Assembly: GCA_017452945.1 (NCBI GenBank)
Contig: JAFTLD010000019.1
Location: 1-64,000 of the forward strand
Length of the DNA: 64,000 nt
Direction: 5' to 3'
DNA from: Clostridia bacterium
GTDB lineage: Bacteria; Bacillota_A; Clostridia; Oscillospirales; CAG-272
Part shown: piece by piece, positions 35,620-44,005 of the stretch
Layout: every line of letters begins with the position of its first letter
Position numbering within the stretch: position 1 is the first letter of the stretch
The notes under the pieces: generated by a model
The model's database searches: none
Told to the model about the DNA's origin: nothing
The model's input: only the letters and a program-made list of their open reading frames with translations
Position numbers and translations under genes: made by a program

Positions 35620-36309
35620 TCATTTTTGAAAATACTCCTGCCCCGGCAGGCAAAGCACCGCCTGCGCATACAAGCGCTTGACAAAGGGGATTTGCAAGAT
35701 GCCCCACAAAAGCATCACACCGGAAAGGTTGAGAATCACGTCGTCAACATCTCCGTTACCGCGCGCACTCAGATACTGTGCAAGCTCGACTGCAGCGATA
35801 CATACGGCACTGATGCCCAGCACGGCATACCATTTGCCCGTCCATTTGGCACAAAGCGGTAAGAAAAGCGCAAACGGGCAAAACAGCACGAGATTGCCGC
35901 CCAGGTTCAAAAGTGCCAGACGAAATTGCGCAGGGCCGTCAAGCATGGTACCTGCAAACGCACCGATGCTGTGAAACGGAACGAGATTGAACACACGCTC
36001 GGCCTCCGGTTCGCGGTCAAACCACACGCTGTCAAACAAAACCACGTCCAAAAGCAGCACGCAATAAAGTCCGAAGATCACCGCACAAGCGGGGAGCATG
36101 ACGCGACGCGTGTGTGCCTCACCCACGCAGATCAGTCTGCCGCCAATATACAGCATCAGGCAAACAGGCAGCAGCCAGACCAGCTTGACAAAGGGCGAGA
36201 GCGTCAAAAGCGGCTCACACACGGCATACGCCACGCCAAGCACCGCCGCCGTGACAAACAGCGCCTTCCCCGGGCCGCCCCAAAGCGGCGTTTGCATCGC
36301 AGCCTTCAT
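35620..36309 (-). CDS. VanZ-family membrane protein
   Basis: The ATG at 36309 has GGGGAG six bases upstream (229 residues); a GTG at 36330 and an ATG at 36315 are possible. There are five or six membrane segments. VanZ features include FNLVPFHSIGAFAG, LGGNLVLFCPFALFLPL and the end RGNGDVDDVILNLSGVMLLW with conserved Asp/Asn. VanZ proteins can lower teicoplanin binding or affect lipid phase; the role here is unknown. It is first in a unit with the LytTR gene and mutY. Confidence 0.85.
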   Translation of the reverse strand: MKAAMQTPLWGGPGKALFVTAAVLGVAYAVCEPLLTLSPFVKLVWLLPVCLMLYIGGRLICVGEAHTRRVMLPACAVIFGLYCVLLLDVVLFDSVWFDREPEAERVFNLVPFHSIGAFAGTMLDGPAQFRLALLNLGGNLVLFCPFALFLPLCAKWTGKWYAVLGISAVCIAAVELAQYLSARGNGDVDDVILNLSGVMLLWGILQIPFVKRLYAQAVLCLPGQEYFQK

Positions 36310-36341
36310 ACGCATCTCCCCTTTCTGCACGGATATGATTT

Positions 36342-36370
36342 ATTATAACAGAAATACTTTGATTTGTCTA
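36342..36370 (-). promoter_or_regulatory. promoter of the vanZ-lytTR-mutY unit
   Basis: TAGACA (36365-36370), 17 bp, TATAAT (36342-36347) on the minus strand. Confidence 0.75.
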
Positions 36371-36399
36371 CAAAATCGCAAGAAATTTCTCGCAAGGTC

Positions 36400-36428
36400 T
36401 TGACAAAAGCCGCGGTGCGTGCTACACT
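36400..36428 (+). promoter_or_regulatory. promoter of the aromatic amino-acid operon
   Basis: TTGACA (36400-36405), 17 bp, TACACT (36423-36428). Only about 20 bases separate it from the leader peptide's ribosome site. Confidence 0.85.
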
Positions 36429-36456
36429 TAACGTATCAACCATAAGGAGAACTTGC

Positions 36457-36516
36457 ATGAAGCACCTGTTTGACAACAGCAACATTTTCCTTTATTATTA
36501 TGCATTTGCCATGTAA
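36457..36516 (+). CDS. aromatic leader peptide of the shikimate operon
   Basis: A 19-codon gene, MKHLFDNSNIFLYYYAFAM, begins at an ATG with AAGGAG seven bases upstream and ends at TAA 36514-36516. Codons 11-17 read Phe-Leu-Tyr-Tyr-Tyr-Ala-Phe, so six of its 19 residues are Phe or Tyr. It lies between a strong promoter and an intrinsic terminator in front of DAHP synthase. The expected role is to stall the ribosome when charged Tyr or Phe tRNA is scarce. Confidence 0.85.
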   Translation: MKHLFDNSNIFLYYYAFAM

Positions 36517-36602
36517 TAAGGGTATTTTTTGCTGCCATGTCATACGCGATATCCGATGCAATTTCCGACACGCCGCAGTAAAAGCTGCGGTATTTTTATT
36601 TT
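36477..36602 (+). promoter_or_regulatory. transcription attenuator of the shikimate operon
   Basis: The terminator is CCGCAG (36573-36578), loop, CTGCGG (36585-36590), then TATTTTTATTTT. A competing pairing joins TTTTGCTGC (36527-36535) to GCAGTAAAA (36575-36583): nine pairs with one GU, consuming the terminator's 5' arm. A third segment, CAGCAA (36477-36482) inside the leader gene, can pair with TTGCTG (36529-36534) and would block the antiterminator. A ribosome stalled on the Tyr codons would cover CAGCAA and favour antitermination. Confidence 0.78.
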
Positions 36603-36639
36603 CAAACGATTTTTCAAGTACCCCAAGGAGGACACAATC

Positions 36640-37653
36640 ATGATCGCTGTACTGAAGCCCGGAACGACCGAACAACAAATCCAAAGCCTGACAGACTGGA
36701 TCCGCACCCAAGGACTGACCGTCCACCTCTCTGCAGGACGATACCAAACCATCGTAGGTCTTGTTGGCGATACCTCGCGCATTGACGAGGATCTTTTGGG
36801 CAGCCTTTCTTACGTGGAAACGGTCAAGCGTATCAGTGAGCCCTTCAAGAGCGCAAACAGAAAATTCCACCCCGATAACAGCATCATCCGCGCGGGTGAC
36901 ACCTTGGTGGGTGACGGCAATTTTGCCGTGATTGCAGGCCCTTGCTCTGTGGAGAGCGAGGAGCAGGTGGCAGAGATCGCGCGTGCGGTCAAGGCAAGCG
37001 GTGCAACCATGCTGCGCGGCGGTGCCTTCAAGCCCCGTACCTCCCCCTACGATTTCCAAGGCCTGAAGGCAGACGGCATTGAAATTTTGCTGCACGCCAA
37101 GCGCGAGACCGGCCTTCCCATCGTTTCCGAGATCATGAACGCCAACCATCTTCCCATGTTCGAAGAGGTGGACGTGATTCAGGTAGGCGCGCGCAACATG
37201 CAAAACTTTGAGCTGCTCAAGGAGCTCGGAAAAACGCAGAAGACGATTCTGCTCAAGAGAGGTCTTGCCGCCACACTCAAGGAATTTCTGATGTCTGCCG
37301 AATACATCATGGCGGGCGGCAACGAAAACGTCATCCTTTGCGAGCGCGGCATCCGTACTTATGAAACCTACACCCGCAACACGCTGGATCTTTCCGCTGT
37401 TCCCGTGCTGCACGAGCTGACGCATCTGCCCGTGATCGTGGACCCCAGCCACGCAACGGGATCTGCCAAGCTGGTAGAGCCCATGGCACTGGCTGCCGCT
37501 GCCGCAGGCGCGGACGGTCTGATGATCGAGGTACACAACGATCCTACCCACGCCATGTGCGACGGTGCGCAATCGCTGACCCCCGCGCAATTTGACAAGA
37601 CCATGCACCACGTGCGCCTTATACTGGACGCCGTTTCAGGCATTGAACACTGA
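36640..37653 (+). CDS. aroF: 3-deoxy-7-phosphoheptulonate (DAHP) synthase, type I-beta with N-terminal regulatory domain
   Basis: The enzyme joins phosphoenolpyruvate and erythrose 4-phosphate in the first shikimate step. AAGGAGG at 36625-36631 sets the start at 36640 (337 residues, like the Thermotoga enzyme). Residues 1-70 are the ferredoxin-like domain that binds Tyr/Phe for feedback; the barrel carries [40 protein letters not shown] and [11 protein letters not shown]. No chorismate mutase domain is attached. It heads the operon behind the attenuator, so control acts at transcription and probably on the enzyme. The symbol follows common annotation practice. Confidence 0.94.
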   Translation: MIAVLKPGTTEQQIQSLTDWIRTQGLTVHLSAGRYQTIVGLVGDTSRIDEDLLGSLSYVETVKRISEPFKSANRKFHPDNSIIRAGDTLVGDGNFAVIAGPCSVESEEQVAEIARAVKASGATMLRGGAFKPRTSPYDFQGLKADGIEILLHAKRETGLPIVSEIMNANHLPMFEEVDVIQVGARNMQNFELLKELGKTQKTILLKRGLAATLKEFLMSAEYIMAGGNENVILCERGIRTYETYTRNTLDLSAVPVLHELTHLPVIVDPSHATGSAKLVEPMALAAAAAGADGLMIEVHNDPTHAMCDGAQSLTPAQFDKTMHHVRLILDAVSGIEH

Positions 37654-37672
37654 ATTTTGAAGGAGAACCCAC

Positions 37673-38524
37673 ATGACCATCGGAATTTGCGGACTTGGGC
37701 TGATTGGCGGCTCGGCAGCCAAGGCTTACAAGCAAAACGCCCCCGAAACCCGTGTTTTGGGGTATGATAAAAACCCCACCTCACAAAGCTACGCGCTGCT
37801 TTGCGGCATGATCGACGGCACACTGGACGACACCACACTGCCCGAATGTGACCTCGTATTGGTTGCGCTTTATCCCGACGCGGCTGTTTCTTACATACAA
37901 AATATCGCTCCCTTATTGAAAAAGGACTGCGTGCTCATGGATCTTTGCGGTGTCAAGGAGCAGGTATGCGAGGCAGGATTTGCACTGGCTGAGCAATATG
38001 GCTTTTGCTTTGTGGGCGGCCACCCCATGGCAGGCACGCACAATTCCGGCATCAAATACACAAGAGCCAATCTTTTTTCGGGTGCGCCTATGGTCATCGT
38101 GCCGCCCACTTACGAGGATATTGCCCTGCTTGACCGCATCAAGCACATGCTTTCGTCCATGGGCTTTGGCTCGATCACGGTCAGCACCGCCAAGGAGCAC
38201 GACCGCATGATCGCCTTTACCTCGCAGCTGGCGCACGTGGTTTCCAACGCTTACGTCAAAAGCCCTACCGCACGCTCGCACAAGGGCTTTTCCGCAGGCA
38301 GCTACAAGGACATGACGCGCGTAGCATGGCTGAACGAATACATGTGGAGCGAGCTTTTCTTGCAGAACAGCGAGCCCTTGCTTGAAGAAATTGACAGCCT
38401 GATCGCTTCGCTATCCGAATACCGCAACGCCATTGCAGCGAACGACAAGGACACCTTGCGCGACTTGCTTGCCGATGGCAGACGCGCAAAAGAACAGATT
38501 GACGGAAGGAAAACAAGCAAATGA
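37673..38524 (+). CDS. tyrA: prephenate dehydrogenase
   Basis: TyrA oxidises prephenate to 4-hydroxyphenylpyruvate for tyrosine. The 283-residue protein has the NAD-binding [16 protein letters not shown], a phosphate-side Asp in [16 protein letters not shown], and the active-site [15 protein letters not shown] with catalytic His, followed by the all-helical dimer domain ([14 protein letters not shown]). It lacks the ACT domain often found in Gram-positive TyrA (about 370 residues), so feedback control may rest on DAHP synthase and the attenuator. It overlaps aroB by four bases (ATGA). Confidence 0.93.
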   Translation: MTIGICGLGLIGGSAAKAYKQNAPETRVLGYDKNPTSQSYALLCGMIDGTLDDTTLPECDLVLVALYPDAAVSYIQNIAPLLKKDCVLMDLCGVKEQVCEAGFALAEQYGFCFVGGHPMAGTHNSGIKYTRANLFSGAPMVIVPPTYEDIALLDRIKHMLSSMGFGSITVSTAKEHDRMIAFTSQLAHVVSNAYVKSPTARSHKGFSAGSYKDMTRVAWLNEYMWSELFLQNSEPLLEEIDSLIASLSEYRNAIAANDKDTLRDLLADGRRAKEQIDGRKTSK

Positions 38525-39573
38525 CCACCATTACCGTACACGCCTCACAAACGTACAACGTGCATATCGGCTGCGGCCTTTTGGGCAAGGCGGGAGAGCT
38601 TAGCGCACAGGTGATCAAGCCCTGCCGCACACTGATCCTGACCGACGACCACGTAGCTCCTTTATATGCCGACGCTCTTGCCTCCTCTCTTTCGGATGCG
38701 GGCTTTGTGCCCGAGGTTTACGTTGTGCCGCACGGTGAGGGCTCAAAATCGATTTCCACGCTGGGTGCTCTGCTTGAGCATCTGGCAGAAAACAAATACA
38801 CGCGTACCGACGCGCTGTTTGCCCTTGGAGGCGGTGTGATCGGTGACCTTTGCGGCTTTGCAGCGTCTGTTTACCTGCGAGGCATTGCCTTTGTACAAAT
38901 CCCCACCACGCTGCTTGCCTGCGTGGATTCCTCGGTAGGCGGCAAAACTGCCGTGAATCTGACTGCGGGTAAAAACCTGGCAGGCGCATTTTACCAGCCC
39001 CGACTGGTCGTTTGCGATCCCGACACGCTTTGCACGCTGCCCTCCGAGATCCTTGCCGATGGCTGTGCCGAAGTGATCAAATACGGGGTGATCAACGATT
39101 CCGTACTGTTTTCTTGGCTGCAGGACGGCATATCGCCCGCTTGTGAGCAGATCATTGCCCGCTGCGTGCAGAACAAGCGCGACGTTGTCGAAAAGGACGA
39201 ATTTGACACGGGATTGCGCCAGCTTCTCAATCTGGGACACACCGTGGCGCATGCCATTGAAAAGCGCTCGGATTTTGCCATTTCGCACGGCTCTGCCGTG
39301 GCTATTGGTACGGTGGCCATCATGCGCGCTGCCGTTGCGCAGGGTCTTTGCCCTGCCGCTGATTTGGACGCGCTGATCTCTCTGACCGCGCAACTCGGTC
39401 TGCCCGTCACCTGTCCTTACAGCGCACAAGAGCTGACCCAAGCAGCGCTTTCGGATAAAAAGCGCACGGGCGGCAGCATCACGCTGGTGGTGCCTTACGG
39501 CATTGGCGACAGCCGCCTTTGCAAGATATCAACCGACGACCTTTTGGCATGGGTTGCCAAGGGTATTGACTAA
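38521..39573 (+). CDS. aroB: 3-dehydroquinate synthase
   Basis: AroB cyclises DAHP to 3-dehydroquinate using NAD and a metal ion. The 350-residue product has DALFALGGGVIGDLCGFAAS (NAD site), QIPTTLLACVDSSVGGKTAV, a metal Glu in ADGCAEVIKYG, and metal His residues in LNLGHTVAHAIE and FAISHGSAVAIG. Length is typical (about 360). Its ATG overlaps the tyrA stop, so translation is coupled. Confidence 0.95.
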   Translation: MTTITVHASQTYNVHIGCGLLGKAGELSAQVIKPCRTLILTDDHVAPLYADALASSLSDAGFVPEVYVVPHGEGSKSISTLGALLEHLAENKYTRTDALFALGGGVIGDLCGFAASVYLRGIAFVQIPTTLLACVDSSVGGKTAVNLTAGKNLAGAFYQPRLVVCDPDTLCTLPSEILADGCAEVIKYGVINDSVLFSWLQDGISPACEQIIARCVQNKRDVVEKDEFDTGLRQLLNLGHTVAHAIEKRSDFAISHGSAVAIGTVAIMRAAVAQGLCPAADLDALISLTAQLGLPVTCPYSAQELTQAALSDKKRTGGSITLVVPYGIGDSRLCKISTDDLLAWVAKGID

Positions 39574-39584
39574 GGGGGGCAGCC

Positions 39585-40856
39585 ATGCAAGTCACGCTGC
39601 ACTCTCCCGCTCCGCGCGGTACGCTGCCATCATTCCCCTCCAAATCCGAGGCACACAGATACCTGATCTGTGCCGCCTTTGCAGACGCACCCACGCACAT
39701 CGTATGTGCTGCTGCCAACGACGACATTGACGCCACCGTTTCTTGCCTTTGCGCGCTTGGTGCAGACATCACCCGCACTGCGGACGGCTTTTCGGTGACC
39801 CCCATAAAAAGCTTTCCGGATACCGCCTCGATGGATTGCGGTGAATCCGGCTCTACCTTGCGTTTTCTCTTGCCCGTAATCTGTGCGCTCGGCACGCACG
39901 CAAGCCTGACTTTGCACGGAAGACTGCCCGCGCGTCCGCTCTCGCCGCTCTACGAGCTGCTTTTGGAGAACGGGGCTTGCATCTCCCCCCAAGGCTCCAA
40001 TCCCTTGGAGGTATCGGGCAAGCTCTGCGGCAGTGATTTTTCCATTGCGGCCAACGTTTCCTCGCAATTCATCAGCGGACTTTTGTTCGCGCTGCCGTTG
40101 CTTGACCTTGATACCCCCTGCACGATTCGCTTGATCGGACAGATGGAGTCGCGTCCTTATCTGGATATGACGCTGGCCGCTCTTGCCATCTTTGGCGTAA
40201 AAGTAGCCGAGCAGAACGGTGTGCTGACCATCCCCGCGCACAGTCACTTTACCTCCCCCAGCACGCTTGTCGTGGGCGGTGACTGGTCGGGGGCAGCTCC
40301 TTGGCTTTGCATGGGCGCTGTCGGCAAGCATCCCATTACGGTGACAGGCCTTGACACGGCATCGGGACAAGGAGATAAAGCCATTCTGTCCGTGCTTGCC
40401 GATATGGGAGCACGGGTCGATGCCGATCAAAGCACGATCACAATCACGCCTTGCCAATTGCGCGGCATAGAGCTTGACGCCGCCAACATCCCCGATCTCG
40501 TCCCCGTTATCGCGGCAACAGCCGCGCTGTCCGAGGGGACGACGCACATTACGGGCGCGGCAAGGCTGCGCATCAAGGAATCCGACAGACTGATGACAAC
40601 AACAGCCGTGCTGCGTGCTTTGGGCGCAGATATTCAAGAAACCCAAGATGGCCTGATCATCCACGGCAAGCCCACGCTTTCGGGCGGTGCGGTCGATGCC
40701 TTTGGCGACCACCGCATTGCCATGACCGCTGCGGTTGCCGCTCTTGGCTGCCAAGCGCCCGTCACGATTGATGGCGCACAAGCGGTTGCCAAATCCTACC
40801 CCACCTTCTGGGAGCAGCTTTCTCTGCTTTGCACAGAGGGTACGGTGATTTTCTGA
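39585..40856 (+). CDS. aroA: 3-phosphoshikimate 1-carboxyvinyltransferase (EPSP synthase)
   Basis: It transfers enolpyruvyl from PEP to shikimate 3-phosphate. The 423-residue protein carries SKSEAHRYLICAAFADAPT, the PEP-site DCGESGSTLRFLLPV, ANVSSQFISGLLFALPL, RLRIKESDRL and AFGDHRIAMT. The first domain motif is SGST, where the common form reads NAGT, as in glyphosate-tolerant class II or divergent Firmicutes enzymes. The ATG at 39585 follows a GGGGGG tract. Confidence 0.94.
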   Translation: MQVTLHSPAPRGTLPSFPSKSEAHRYLICAAFADAPTHIVCAAANDDIDATVSCLCALGADITRTADGFSVTPIKSFPDTASMDCGESGSTLRFLLPVICALGTHASLTLHGRLPARPLSPLYELLLENGACISPQGSNPLEVSGKLCGSDFSIAANVSSQFISGLLFALPLLDLDTPCTIRLIGQMESRPYLDMTLAALAIFGVKVAEQNGVLTIPAHSHFTSPSTLVVGGDWSGAAPWLCMGAVGKHPITVTGLDTASGQGDKAILSVLADMGARVDADQSTITITPCQLRGIELDAANIPDLVPVIAATAALSEGTTHITGAARLRIKESDRLMTTTAVLRALGADIQETQDGLIIHGKPTLSGGAVDAFGDHRIAMTAAVAALGCQAPVTIDGAQAVAKSYPTFWEQLSLLCTEGTVIF

Positions 40857-40868
40857 AAGGAGACGAAT

Positions 40869-41948
40869 ATGCCCCATCCCTACGGAAGAAATATCAAGCT
40901 GGATATTCGAGGCGGCTCGCACGATCCCGAGATCTCCATGACGCTCGCGGGGCTGCCCGCAGGCATTGCCGTTGACAAGGACGTGCTCAAGGCCTTTATG
41001 GCACGACGCGCCCCCGGACAGAATGCATGGTCCACCCCGCGCCGCGAGGCGGATCTGCCACACTTTACGCGCGGCATGACCAAGGGCGAGGACGGTATAC
41101 TTTATACCGACGGCACGCCCATCGAGGCGGTCATTTATAACACCAATACCCGCTCGTCCGACTACAACTGCGACGTTCCCCGTCCCGGGCATGCCGATCT
41201 CGCCGCGCGCCTGAAATACGGTGAGCAGGTCGATCTGCGCGGTGGCGGCCATTTTTCGGGACGCCTGACCGCTCTTATGTGCGTCGCGGGCGGCATTTGC
41301 CTGCAGTATTTGGCAACGCGCGGCATCCGGATCGCTGCGCACGCGCTGGCCATTGGCGGTGTACAGGACACGCCCTATGATCCCGTTGACAATACGCTCC
41401 CCGCTTATGCCGAGTCGGATTTCCCCGTGCTTTTCGCTGCCGCAGGTGAACAAATGAAGGCCGCCATTGCCCAAGCGCATGCCGAGGGGGACTCGGTGGG
41501 CGGCTTGATCGAATGCAAGATCGCAGGCGTTCCCGCAGGGCTTGGAGAGCACATGTTTGCTTCGGTTGAGCAAAGCATCAGTGCTGCCGTTTGGGGCATT
41601 CCCGCAGTCAAGGGTATTTCGTTCGGTGCAGGCTTTGACGTGGCCGACATGCTCGGCTCGCAGAATAACGATCCCATCCTTGCCGATGGCGAACGCATCT
41701 ATACCGCTACAAACAACGCCGGGGGAATCCTTGGCGGCATGACTTACGGCATGCCCGTTCTCTTCACGGTTGCCATCAAGCCCACGCCATCGATTGCAAA
41801 AGAGCAGCAAAGCGTCAGCCTCTCGCGCATGGAAAACACTACGCTCAAAATTCAAGGCAGACACGACCCCTGCATCGTGCCGCGTGCCGTCCCCGTTGTG
41901 GAGGCCGCGGCAGCACTTGCCGTGACCGATCTTTTACTTGACCTGTAA
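40869..41948 (+). CDS. aroC: chorismate synthase, divergent
   Basis: It converts EPSP to chorismate using reduced FMN. The 359-residue protein has the family layout and end (RHDPCIVPRAVPVVEAAAAL), plus RRAPGQNAWSTPR, NTNTRSSDY and RPGHADLAARLKYG. Two signatures deviate: the N-terminal GESHG reads GGSHD, and GGRSSAR reads GGGHFSGR. This matches my recollection of a divergent subgroup in Oscillospirales, so loss of function is not implied. A ribosome site GAAAGGAG precedes the ATG; the stop is followed by the unknown gene after 10 bases. Confidence 0.9.
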   Translation: MPHPYGRNIKLDIRGGSHDPEISMTLAGLPAGIAVDKDVLKAFMARRAPGQNAWSTPRREADLPHFTRGMTKGEDGILYTDGTPIEAVIYNTNTRSSDYNCDVPRPGHADLAARLKYGEQVDLRGGGHFSGRLTALMCVAGGICLQYLATRGIRIAAHALAIGGVQDTPYDPVDNTLPAYAESDFPVLFAAAGEQMKAAIAQAHAEGDSVGGLIECKIAGVPAGLGEHMFASVEQSISAAVWGIPAVKGISFGAGFDVADMLGSQNNDPILADGERIYTATNNAGGILGGMTYGMPVLFTVAIKPTPSIAKEQQSVSLSRMENTTLKIQGRHDPCIVPRAVPVVEAAAALAVTDLLLDL

Positions 41949-41958
41949 AGGAGCTTTT

Positions 41959-42777
41959 ATGTATTATTTACCTACCGATTATTTGGTTTTAACCGCTATC
42001 CGCGACAAAAAGACCGCGCTTGATACGCTGTTGGAGGCTGCTTGCGCCTCTCTGCCCTATCCCTTATCCAAGGACGCGCTTGCGTTCTCCTTAGGCAAGC
42101 TGCGTACAGGCGGCTATATCAAGGGCTACGCACTGACCGAAAAGGGCTTGACTTTTTTCAAGAGCAACAAGAAATTTTTGGAAAGCAAGAGCCGTGCCGA
42201 TGCGCGTCTTTGCCAACTTTTATGTGTTGAGCAGGTCACAGGAACAATTACCCCTTACGAGCTTTCCGACTCAGCTTACGTTGAGGCTTGCGACGCCCTG
42301 CGACGCAAATACAGCATCCCCTCGCCCGATTTTACCGTTGAGCAAGGCGAGAATTCCCTGATCCTGCGCTTCGCAGGCTATGGCAGCGAGGACCAAGACG
42401 AATACACCGACGAGCAAAGCATTGCGATCAACGCCCCCTCTCTTTGCGCGCTTGCACATACTTTTGTGCAGTTTTATAAGGATGGCAGACACCATAAATG
42501 CTGCCTGTACGCCGACGGTGCGCCCGCTTACGTGGCAACCGTCAGCATAAACGACGACACCACACGTTTGAATATTTCCAAGATCCTTTTCAACCGTCAA
42601 CGCTTTATCGGGAAATGCGACGGGAACCTTGATTACGCGCAATGCGGTGACAGCGTTTTTGATCGCACGGACTCCAAGATAGACGAATACGTGCTTTTGG
42701 CAATGCTGGAAACCGAACGCATCTTGCTTGAGGATTTCCCCTATGAGGACGTTGAGATTTTATGGGAGATGTGCTGA
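41959..42777 (+). CDS. unknown protein inside the shikimate operon (winged-helix-like N terminus)
   Basis: The ATG at 41959 has AAAGGAGC upstream, giving 272 residues. Residues 1-65 (YLVLTAIRDKKTALDTLLEA, SLGKLRTGGYIK, ALTEKGLTFF) look like a winged helix with the recognition and wing elements seen in MarR/PadR proteins. The remaining 200 residues are alpha/beta with VEQGENSLILRFAGYGSEDQ and an acidic C-terminal helix; no enzyme motif is recognised. It overlaps nothing but is within two bases of aroE-aroK, clearly in the operon. It may be a regulator of the pathway; this is inference. Confidence 0.75.
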   Translation: MYYLPTDYLVLTAIRDKKTALDTLLEAACASLPYPLSKDALAFSLGKLRTGGYIKGYALTEKGLTFFKSNKKFLESKSRADARLCQLLCVEQVTGTITPYELSDSAYVEACDALRRKYSIPSPDFTVEQGENSLILRFAGYGSEDQDEYTDEQSIAINAPSLCALAHTFVQFYKDGRHHKCCLYADGAPAYVATVSINDDTTRLNISKILFNRQRFIGKCDGNLDYAQCGDSVFDRTDSKIDEYVLLAMLETERILLEDFPYEDVEILWEMC

Positions 42778-42778
42778 T

Positions 42779-44005
42779 ATGAGCAAATTTTATCTGATAG
42801 GCGAGCATCTCTCGCACAGCTTTTCACCCCAAATTCACGCCATGCTGGGCAATCCCGATTACACCTTAAAGGAGCTTGCTCCCGACGAGGTCGGGGCGTT
42901 TGTCAAGCACGGAGATTACGTGGGCATGAACGTCACCATTCCCTACAAGCAGGTCGTCATCCCCTTCCTTGACGAGCTGACTCCCGCTGCCCGAAAGTTG
43001 GGCGCGGTCAATACCGTCACGCGCCGCGCAGACGGCTCTTTACTTGGCGACAACACCGATTATTTCGGATTTTCTTATGCGCTTTCGTCCGCGGGCATTA
43101 CTCTTGCGGGCAAAAAGGTGCTGATACTGGGCTCGGGCGGTGCATCCAAGACTGCAGTTGCGGTTGCACGCGATGCGGGCGCTGACGCGGTCGTGGTCGT
43201 TTCCCGCTCGGGAGAGGTCAATTACGACAACGTTTACGACCTGCACAAAAACGCAGAAGTCATCATCAACTGCACGCCCGTGGGGATGTACCCCAAATCG
43301 GGTATCTCTGCCGTTGACCTTGCCAAATTCCCGTACCTTTGCGGTGTGGCAGACATGATCTACAATCCCGCACGCACCGCATTCTTGGCTCAGGCCGAGC
43401 AGCTTGGGTTGCCGCGCACCAACGGTCTTTCCATGCTGGTCGCGCAAGCGGCAGCAGGTCACGAGCGCTTTACAGGCGCACCCGTAGATACCGCACAAAT
43501 GGACAGAATCGTGCGCACCTTTGCCGCCGAGAGTGCCAATATCGTGTTGATCGGCATGCCGGGCTGCGGCAAAAGCACGATTGGCGCAGCGCTTGCCACC
43601 TTAACAGGCAAGAAATTCGTGGACACCGACGCGCTGATCGTGCAAAAGGCCGACAAGCCCATTCCCAAAATTTTTGCCACCGAGGGCGAGGGTGCATTCC
43701 GCGCCTTGGAGCATCAGGTCGTGTGCGAGGTGGGCGTGGGACACGGTCAGATCATTGCCACGGGCGGCGGTGTGGTCACGCGCCCAGAAAATCAATATCC
43801 GCTCATGCAAAACAGCACGATTGTTTGGCTGACACGCCCGCTTGAAGATCTCCCTACCGACGGCAGACCGCTCTCGCAAGCGAACAGACTTGCCGACATG
43901 TACCGCATCCGCGAGCCGCTTTACCGCACGTTTGCGGACGTTCAAATTCCAAACGACGGCACGCCCGACGAGGTTGCCGCACGCATTATGGAGGTGATTT
44001 TATGA
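42779..44005 (+). CDS. aroEK: shikimate dehydrogenase-shikimate kinase fusion
   Basis: The ATG at 42779 follows the previous stop directly and gives 408 residues. Residues 1-245 are AroE: GEHLSHSFSPQIHAMLG, GMNVTIPYKQVV, LGAVNTVTR, GDNTDYFGF, ILGSGGASKTA and NCTPVGMYP. Residues about 255-408 are AroK: P-loop IGMPGCGKSTIG, DTDALIVQ, EGEGAFRALE and the glycine loop ATGGGVV, then RIREPLYRTFAD. The two enzymes act in consecutive steps, so fusion may channel shikimate. Such fusion is unusual in bacteria, where the genes are mostly separate. Confidence 0.94.
   Translation: MSKFYLIGEHLSHSFSPQIHAMLGNPDYTLKELAPDEVGAFVKHGDYVGMNVTIPYKQVVIPFLDELTPAARKLGAVNTVTRRADGSLLGDNTDYFGFSYALSSAGITLAGKKVLILGSGGASKTAVAVARDAGADAVVVVSRSGEVNYDNVYDLHKNAEVIINCTPVGMYPKSGISAVDLAKFPYLCGVADMIYNPARTAFLAQAEQLGLPRTNGLSMLVAQAAAGHERFTGAPVDTAQMDRIVRTFAAESANIVLIGMPGCGKSTIGAALATLTGKKFVDTDALIVQKADKPIPKIFATEGEGAFRALEHQVVCEVGVGHGQIIATGGGVVTRPENQYPLMQNSTIVWLTRPLEDLPTDGRPLSQANRLADMYRIREPLYRTFADVQIPNDGTPDEVAARIMEVIL

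Noticed and set aside
36429..36640. T-box riboswitch before DAHP synthase
   Set aside because: No T-box consensus (TGGNACC-type bulge) or long Stem I is visible in 200 bases; the short leader gene and attenuator explain the region.
39630..41864. 744-codon minus-strand open frame under aroA-aroC
   Set aside because: It is antisense to two genes with clear family motifs; its composition is typical of a GC-driven shadow frame.
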